From assembly GCA_012965065.1 (NCBI GenBank), contig DTSX01000125.1:1-18089 (forward strand): a stretch of DNA of 18,089 nt. The letters run 5' to 3'. This document shows, one piece after another, positions 14,667 to 18,089 of the stretch. The translations under genes and the position numbers were made by a program. How positions within the stretch are numbered: the stretch's first letter is position 1; every line of letters starts with the position of its first letter. The DNA comes from Gammaproteobacteria bacterium (lineage in GTDB: Bacteria > Pseudomonadota > Gammaproteobacteria > Steroidobacterales > UBA11654). The notes under the pieces were generated by a model. The model was not told the origin of the DNA and searched no databases. It saw only the letters and a program-made list of their open reading frames with translations.

Positions 14667-15971
14667 TTACTGTTTTTTCTTGTAATCTATATTGAGGGAG
14701 CTGAGCTTTCTATATAAATTCGTTCGTTCCATATTAACGCGCCTGGCAAGCTCAGTAACTTTTCCACCAACAAGCTCAAGCTGCCTAGATAAAAATGCTT
14801 TTTCAAATTGTTCTTTTGCTTCCACCATAGTCATAGACAAAATATCTTTCTGGACCAACAAATCTCCACTTGGCCCTTGCAGCGTAAGTGTTTCCTCAAT
14901 TTCCTCAATATTTACAATTTCCTTCCCAGGTCTCAATAAAGTTGCATGCACCATGTTCTTAAGCTGTTTTAAATTTCCTGGCCACGCATATTTTGTGAGT
15001 ATATTTTGTGCCGCCAAACTAAACCTTCTTGGCGCCAGTCCCTCGGTTATAGCGAAATAATCAATAACACTTTTAAGAAGTTCTGGTATGTCTTGCAAAC
15101 ATTCCCTCAAGGGAGGTAAATTTATAAAAGCGCTGTCTGAAAACATTGCACCTAGTTCCTTGTTTTGCTCAAGTGATTTGTTTTTTGTGCTGGGGTTGAC
15201 TCCGACAACAACTTTAATACCTTGTCCCAAGGACTGCTTTTGCAATAAATTACACGCTTGTGTTTGGTGTTCTGGCATCAACTCGGAATAGCCAGAAAGA
15301 TAAATTGTGCCTCTCTCGATGCTGCCTATAATTTTTATTAGCCCGCTGGTAATGGCTTCATTTACCTGTTGGCCAGAAACCAATAAATTCAACTGTGCGG
15401 TTACGAAATTATCTTCTTCCTTGTGTTTTTTGTGGTGCATGTATTTCGCAAGCTCTTCCTTGTCAGTGCCAGCTTCTCCATTCAGAAACACAATTTGATT
15501 CCTGTTTACTTCAGCATCCAAGGCTAAAAAAGTATTTCTATAAGCGCTGCAATTATTTTTTAAAAGCAATGCAACGTCTTTCCCGGCCTTTTTTGTCGAT
15601 GCGCTTAAAGCTTTTTCAGCTGATGTTACAAGTTTTTCAATTGAGAGAGGCTTCTCAATAAAATCAAAAGCTCCCAACCTGGTTGCTTCGACCGCTGTTT
15701 CAATCGTTGCATGCCCAGAAATCATAATTACTGGAAAATTCAATTGGTTGGTCTCTGACCATTTTTTCAATAGAGTAATGCCATCGATCTCAGGCATCCA
15801 AATGTCCAAATAAACCAAATCAGGTGGGTTGTCAGCAATGCTTGTTTGTGCTTCCTTTGCGTTTTTAACAACAAGGGTCAGATAGCCTTCTTCGGTCAAG
15901 ATTTCTTGCATCAACCCTCTGATTTCAGGTTCATCATCAATAATTAGAATAGTATTTCGTTTTTTATTCAC
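14667..15971 (-). CDS. ntrX: NtrX-like response regulator with a degenerate AAA+ domain
   Basis: This is the cytoplasmic response regulator paired with NtrY. The receiver domain (about 5-120) is intact: Asp12/Asp13, phosphoacceptor Asp56 in YLDIWMP, Ser85 in ISGHA, and Lys107 in EKP. The Fis-type helix-turn-helix is intact at about 385-430 (GGKVTELARRVNMERTNLYR). The central sigma-54-interaction AAA+ domain is recognisable by FLNGEAGTDKEELAKYMH, LPPLREC (286-291) and WPGNLKQLKN (330-339) but is decayed. Walker A reads GEAGTDKE (Gly to Asp170), Walker B reads GTIYLSGYSEL (the Asp-Glu pair is Ser226-Gly227), the GAFTGA loop is missing with roughly ten residues lost between the Walker motifs, and the arginine-finger segment before LPPLRE is shortened. 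It probably binds DNA under phosphorylation control without activating sigma-54. The GTG start overlaps the ntrY stop (GTGA). Confidence 0.92.
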   Translation of the reverse strand: MNKKRNTILIIDDEPEIRGLMQEILTEEGYLTLVVKNAKEAQTSIADNPPDLVYLDIWMPEIDGITLLKKWSETNQLNFPVIMISGHATIETAVEATRLGAFDFIEKPLSIEKLVTSAEKALSASTKKAGKDVALLLKNNCSAYRNTFLALDAEVNRNQIVFLNGEAGTDKEELAKYMHHKKHKEEDNFVTAQLNLLVSGQQVNEAITSGLIKIIGSIERGTIYLSGYSELMPEHQTQACNLLQKQSLGQGIKVVVGVNPSTKNKSLEQNKELGAMFSDSAFINLPPLRECLQDIPELLKSVIDYFAITEGLAPRRFSLAAQNILTKYAWPGNLKQLKNMVHATLLRPGKEIVNIEEIEETLTLQGPSGDLLVQKDILSMTMVEAKEQFEKAFLSRQLELVGGKVTELARRVNMERTNLYRKLSSLNIDYKKKQ

Positions 15972-17731
15972 GTTTTATTTTTGATTCCTTTTTTTTGTTT
16001 TGTTGGCAATAGAATTGTCAAACAGGCTCCTTGATCTGGGTTGTTTTCTGCTGCAATAAAACCAAAATGTTCCTGGACTAATTTTTTCACAATAGCCAAT
16101 CCCAAACCAGTGCCTTTTGATTTTGTGGTGACATATGGTTGAAAGGCGTCCTGCAAAAATGTTGGATCAAACCCATGTCCATTGTCGATGATTTTGAGCT
16201 CAAAATAACCCTTACGTTCATCGGTTAAGAGTTTGGAGGTGACTGTTATTTGTGGATTAGAGCAATCTTTTGTTGCATCAATAGCATTTTTAAAGACGTT
16301 GTTCAAAATTTGGCGCACCCGCTTAACATCCCCTTCGACAAATGTAATACGCTCGTCCAATAATACGGTGAAATATTTGACGTTTTTTTCTTCCTCAAAC
16401 AACTCTACTGATTCCATCAACAGCTGATTAAAATCAAAACGCTCAAACTTCAGCTGGGGATCTTTGGCAAACTCACCAAACGCATTGACCATATCGCGCA
16501 ATACCTCCACTTGGTTAATGATGGTTCTGGTGGAGTTTGATAAAAACGCTTGATCTTCCTTTCCAAGCTTAGAAAGATAGCGGTTCCTAATGCGTTCAGC
16601 TGAAAGTTGAATTGGTGTAAGGGGGTTATTGATTTCATGTGCCATTCGTCTAGCAACATCACTCCATGCGGCTTCTTTTTGTGCGTGCATAAATGAACTC
16701 ACCAATAGGCTAATTTCGTCTTCTCCTGCTTTAGGGATTTGAACAGCATTTTTACCAGCTGCAAAGGAACGTGTGCTCTTTTCAAGTGACTCAATGGGCT
16801 TGACTAGTCGCTCTGCAAATTCTATTGATCCATAAATGGCGAGCAATAAAGCCAACAGCACAACCAAAGCAAGAGTAAAAATATAACTGTACTGAAGGGG
16901 CGTTTTGAGAAAGGTTAAACGCCCGTATCTCGCATAAGTTTCCTCGACCGAATCAGCCATCTTGCTTAAATTTGGGTCAACACTAAATAGGCTGTGTAAA
17001 TACAACGGTGTTTCGTTTGATGAAAAGCCCAAAATTGGCACCAGAACCCTGATCAAGTATTCACCCTCAACGGAAGAATCAAGGCTCGCCCATGATTGTT
17101 TTGTTATGGCTTGATTCATTTCTACTTTTGACGGCAGCCTTGAACCTAGATTACCCAATCGTTTTGTGCTGGCACCAATGACTTGCAGTTCATTGTTTAA
17201 AACCACAAGCTCCAAAGCAAGAGAATCATTTCTGAGTTCATTGAGCCTTTTGTCCAATTGATCGGTGCCAGTCAATGCGAGCGCCATATTTGTGGTTTTA
17301 AACAGCCCTTGCTGTATTTTTTCCTCAAGTGCAGTACGTCCAAGTGTCAAAGCATTACTGAGACCTTGTTCAACTTCAGCATCAAACCAAACGTCTATTC
17401 CCTTGTTCATGAAATTTGTGGCAAAGACAAAAACAACCACTGCAGGCACAATTGCCAACCCCCCAAAAGCTAGCGTCATTCGGAGCCGTAACTTTGCGCC
17501 GAGTTTACTTTTTTTGTAATCCCTAACAAGCTTTCTGCCGCTCACTACGACTAGAATAAACAAGACAAAGAAAGAAACTGTGTTTACCAACAGAAGAGGG
17601 GTTTGTAGCCTATTGAACGCATCTGGACTGTCTGAGGCAACCATCAAGGCAACCAAAGACAATGCACTTAACAGGATTAAGCTAAACATGATGGCTTTTG
17701 CCGGTATTTTCTTCAATCGAATAGTGGCCAT
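15968..17731 (-). CDS. ntrY: NtrY-like membrane sensor histidine kinase, PAS-less
   Basis: This inner-membrane histidine kinase is the partner of NtrX, in a system linked in other bacteria to nitrogen metabolism, redox state or envelope properties. Its 587 residues contain three N-terminal membrane helices (about 12-32, 44-64, 87-107), a periplasmic sensor region (about 108-280), a fourth helix (281-301), HAMP (about 302-350), the phosphorylated His365 in RRMAHEINNPLTPIQLSAERI, N-box VFKNAIDA (479-486), G1 DNGHG (516-520) and G2 KGTGLGL (539-545). All catalytic residues are present. NtrY proteins of other proteobacteria usually run past 700 residues with a PAS domain between HAMP and the His box; here HAMP leads directly into SSFMHAQKEAAWSDVARR, so that domain is absent. 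The ATG start overlaps the end of the DUF4390 gene by 19 bases; the stop overlaps the ntrX start. Confidence 0.94.
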   Translation of the reverse strand: MATIRLKKIPAKAIMFSLILLSALSLVALMVASDSPDAFNRLQTPLLLVNTVSFFVLFILVVVSGRKLVRDYKKSKLGAKLRLRMTLAFGGLAIVPAVVVFVFATNFMNKGIDVWFDAEVEQGLSNALTLGRTALEEKIQQGLFKTTNMALALTGTDQLDKRLNELRNDSLALELVVLNNELQVIGASTKRLGNLGSRLPSKVEMNQAITKQSWASLDSSVEGEYLIRVLVPILGFSSNETPLYLHSLFSVDPNLSKMADSVEETYARYGRLTFLKTPLQYSYIFTLALVVLLALLLAIYGSIEFAERLVKPIESLEKSTRSFAAGKNAVQIPKAGEDEISLLVSSFMHAQKEAAWSDVARRMAHEINNPLTPIQLSAERIRNRYLSKLGKEDQAFLSNSTRTIINQVEVLRDMVNAFGEFAKDPQLKFERFDFNQLLMESVELFEEEKNVKYFTVLLDERITFVEGDVKRVRQILNNVFKNAIDATKDCSNPQITVTSKLLTDERKGYFELKIIDNGHGFDPTFLQDAFQPYVTTKSKGTGLGLAIVKKLVQEHFGFIAAENNPDQGACLTILLPTKQKKGIKNKT

Positions 17732-18089
17732 TGAATCCAGTCCGTTACAAAATTAAGGTTGTTGCGCCTGAGAGCCCTGATCCACCTTGGAACACCCTGA
17801 GCTTTAGTGCTCACTTGGAGAAACACTTGATAATTCAGATCAATATTAATTAATGAGTCATCAATAGTGGGTAGGTTTCTAATATCGCCCAAATATTGCG
17901 ATGCTGAGACAAGGCTTGCGTGCGATATTACTCCTCCTGTGTTGACGTTAAGAATGGTGTATCGCTGGGTGAAGGCATTGTATTTCAGGGTATATTTCTG
18001 GCTTAGCTTGCCTATTTCTCGGTCGAAACGCCTTTTTCTGACATTGACTATCACAAAATCTAAATCAATATCGAAGACCAAACCAGAAT
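17713..18089 (-). CDS. DUF4390-domain protein, 5' end cut by the window
   Basis: The readable C-terminal part (about 124 residues) matches the DUF4390 family, proteins of unknown function encoded just upstream of ntrY in many gamma- and betaproteobacteria. Visible traits are alternating beta-strand segments in a VIVNVRKRRFDREIG region, YTLKYNAFTQRYTILNVNTG, a LASASQYLGDIRNLP-like region (SLVSASQYLGDIRNLPTIDD), and a final basic-aromatic stretch with WIRALRRNN and DWIQWPLFD. The frame remains open to the window's right edge; full members are about 200 residues with an N-terminal signal or membrane anchor, which would lie outside. The only start-like codon in view, a TTG at 18081, is internal to the domain. 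It overlaps ntrY by 19 bases, so the two are coupled; an envelope-related role with NtrY is inference only. Confidence 0.82.
   Translation of the reverse strand, partial: SGLVFDIDLDFVIVNVRKRRFDREIGKLSQKYTLKYNAFTQRYTILNVNTGGVISHASLVSASQYLGDIRNLPTIDDSLINIDLNYQVFLQVSTKAQGVPRWIRALRRNNLNFVTDWIQWPLFD

Noticed and set aside
14692..15060. 122-codon open frame antisense to the 3' part of ntrX
   Set aside because: It mirrors the conserved Fis helix and AAA+ tail of NtrX and shows no domain or start signal.

Overview
The window looks like a chromosomal stretch of an AT-rich, free-living gammaproteobacterium. The grounds are gene order and protein type: a DUF4390-ntrY-ntrX block, priA directly followed by argS, a three-subunit proton-translocating transhydrogenase, and enzymes that read like gammaproteobacterial or mitochondrial family members. 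A marine lineage would fit, but the sequence does not prove it. There are no tRNA or rRNA genes, insertion sequences, phage genes or CRISPR arrays. Coding density is very high: the longest gap is about 180 bases. Several genes start with GTG or TTG.

Layout from left to right. (1) The end of, or all of, a small PCP_red-domain protein, then gabD (succinate-semialdehyde dehydrogenase) and a MATE-family exporter, all on the plus strand (1-3151). (2) A tight minus-strand cluster read HNH nuclease -> fructosamine-kinase family protein -> acs (6618-3148); its acs stop codon overlaps the exporter's stop codon. (3) A minus-strand operon pntAA-pntAB-pntB (9642-6801) for the membrane transhydrogenase that makes NADPH using the proton gradient. 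(4) A plus-strand run of an aminotransferase, priA (replication restart) and argS (arginyl-tRNA synthetase) (9752-14644). (5) A minus-strand operon DUF4390 -> ntrY -> ntrX (18089-14667), whose genes overlap one another and which converges on argS.

How the genes work together: gabD feeds succinate into the TCA cycle, acs makes acetyl-CoA from acetate, and Pnt balances NADPH. Together they suggest a heterotroph that scavenges small carbon and nitrogen compounds. PriA and ArgS are housekeeping. NtrY and NtrX form a two-component pair, with DUF4390 as its usual companion.

The most notable observation is NtrX. It keeps an intact receiver domain and a Fis-type DNA-binding helix, but its central AAA+ domain has lost the Walker A glycine, the Walker B acidic residues, the GAFTGA loop and the arginine-finger segment. 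It therefore probably does not activate sigma-54. Its partner NtrY lacks the usual PAS domain between HAMP and the histidine box. Other points worth a look are the free-standing PCP_red domain, the HNH/fructosamine-kinase/acs grouping, and a fructosamine-kinase homologue without a clear glycine-rich loop. I see no clear sign of a wholly new defence or mobile system.
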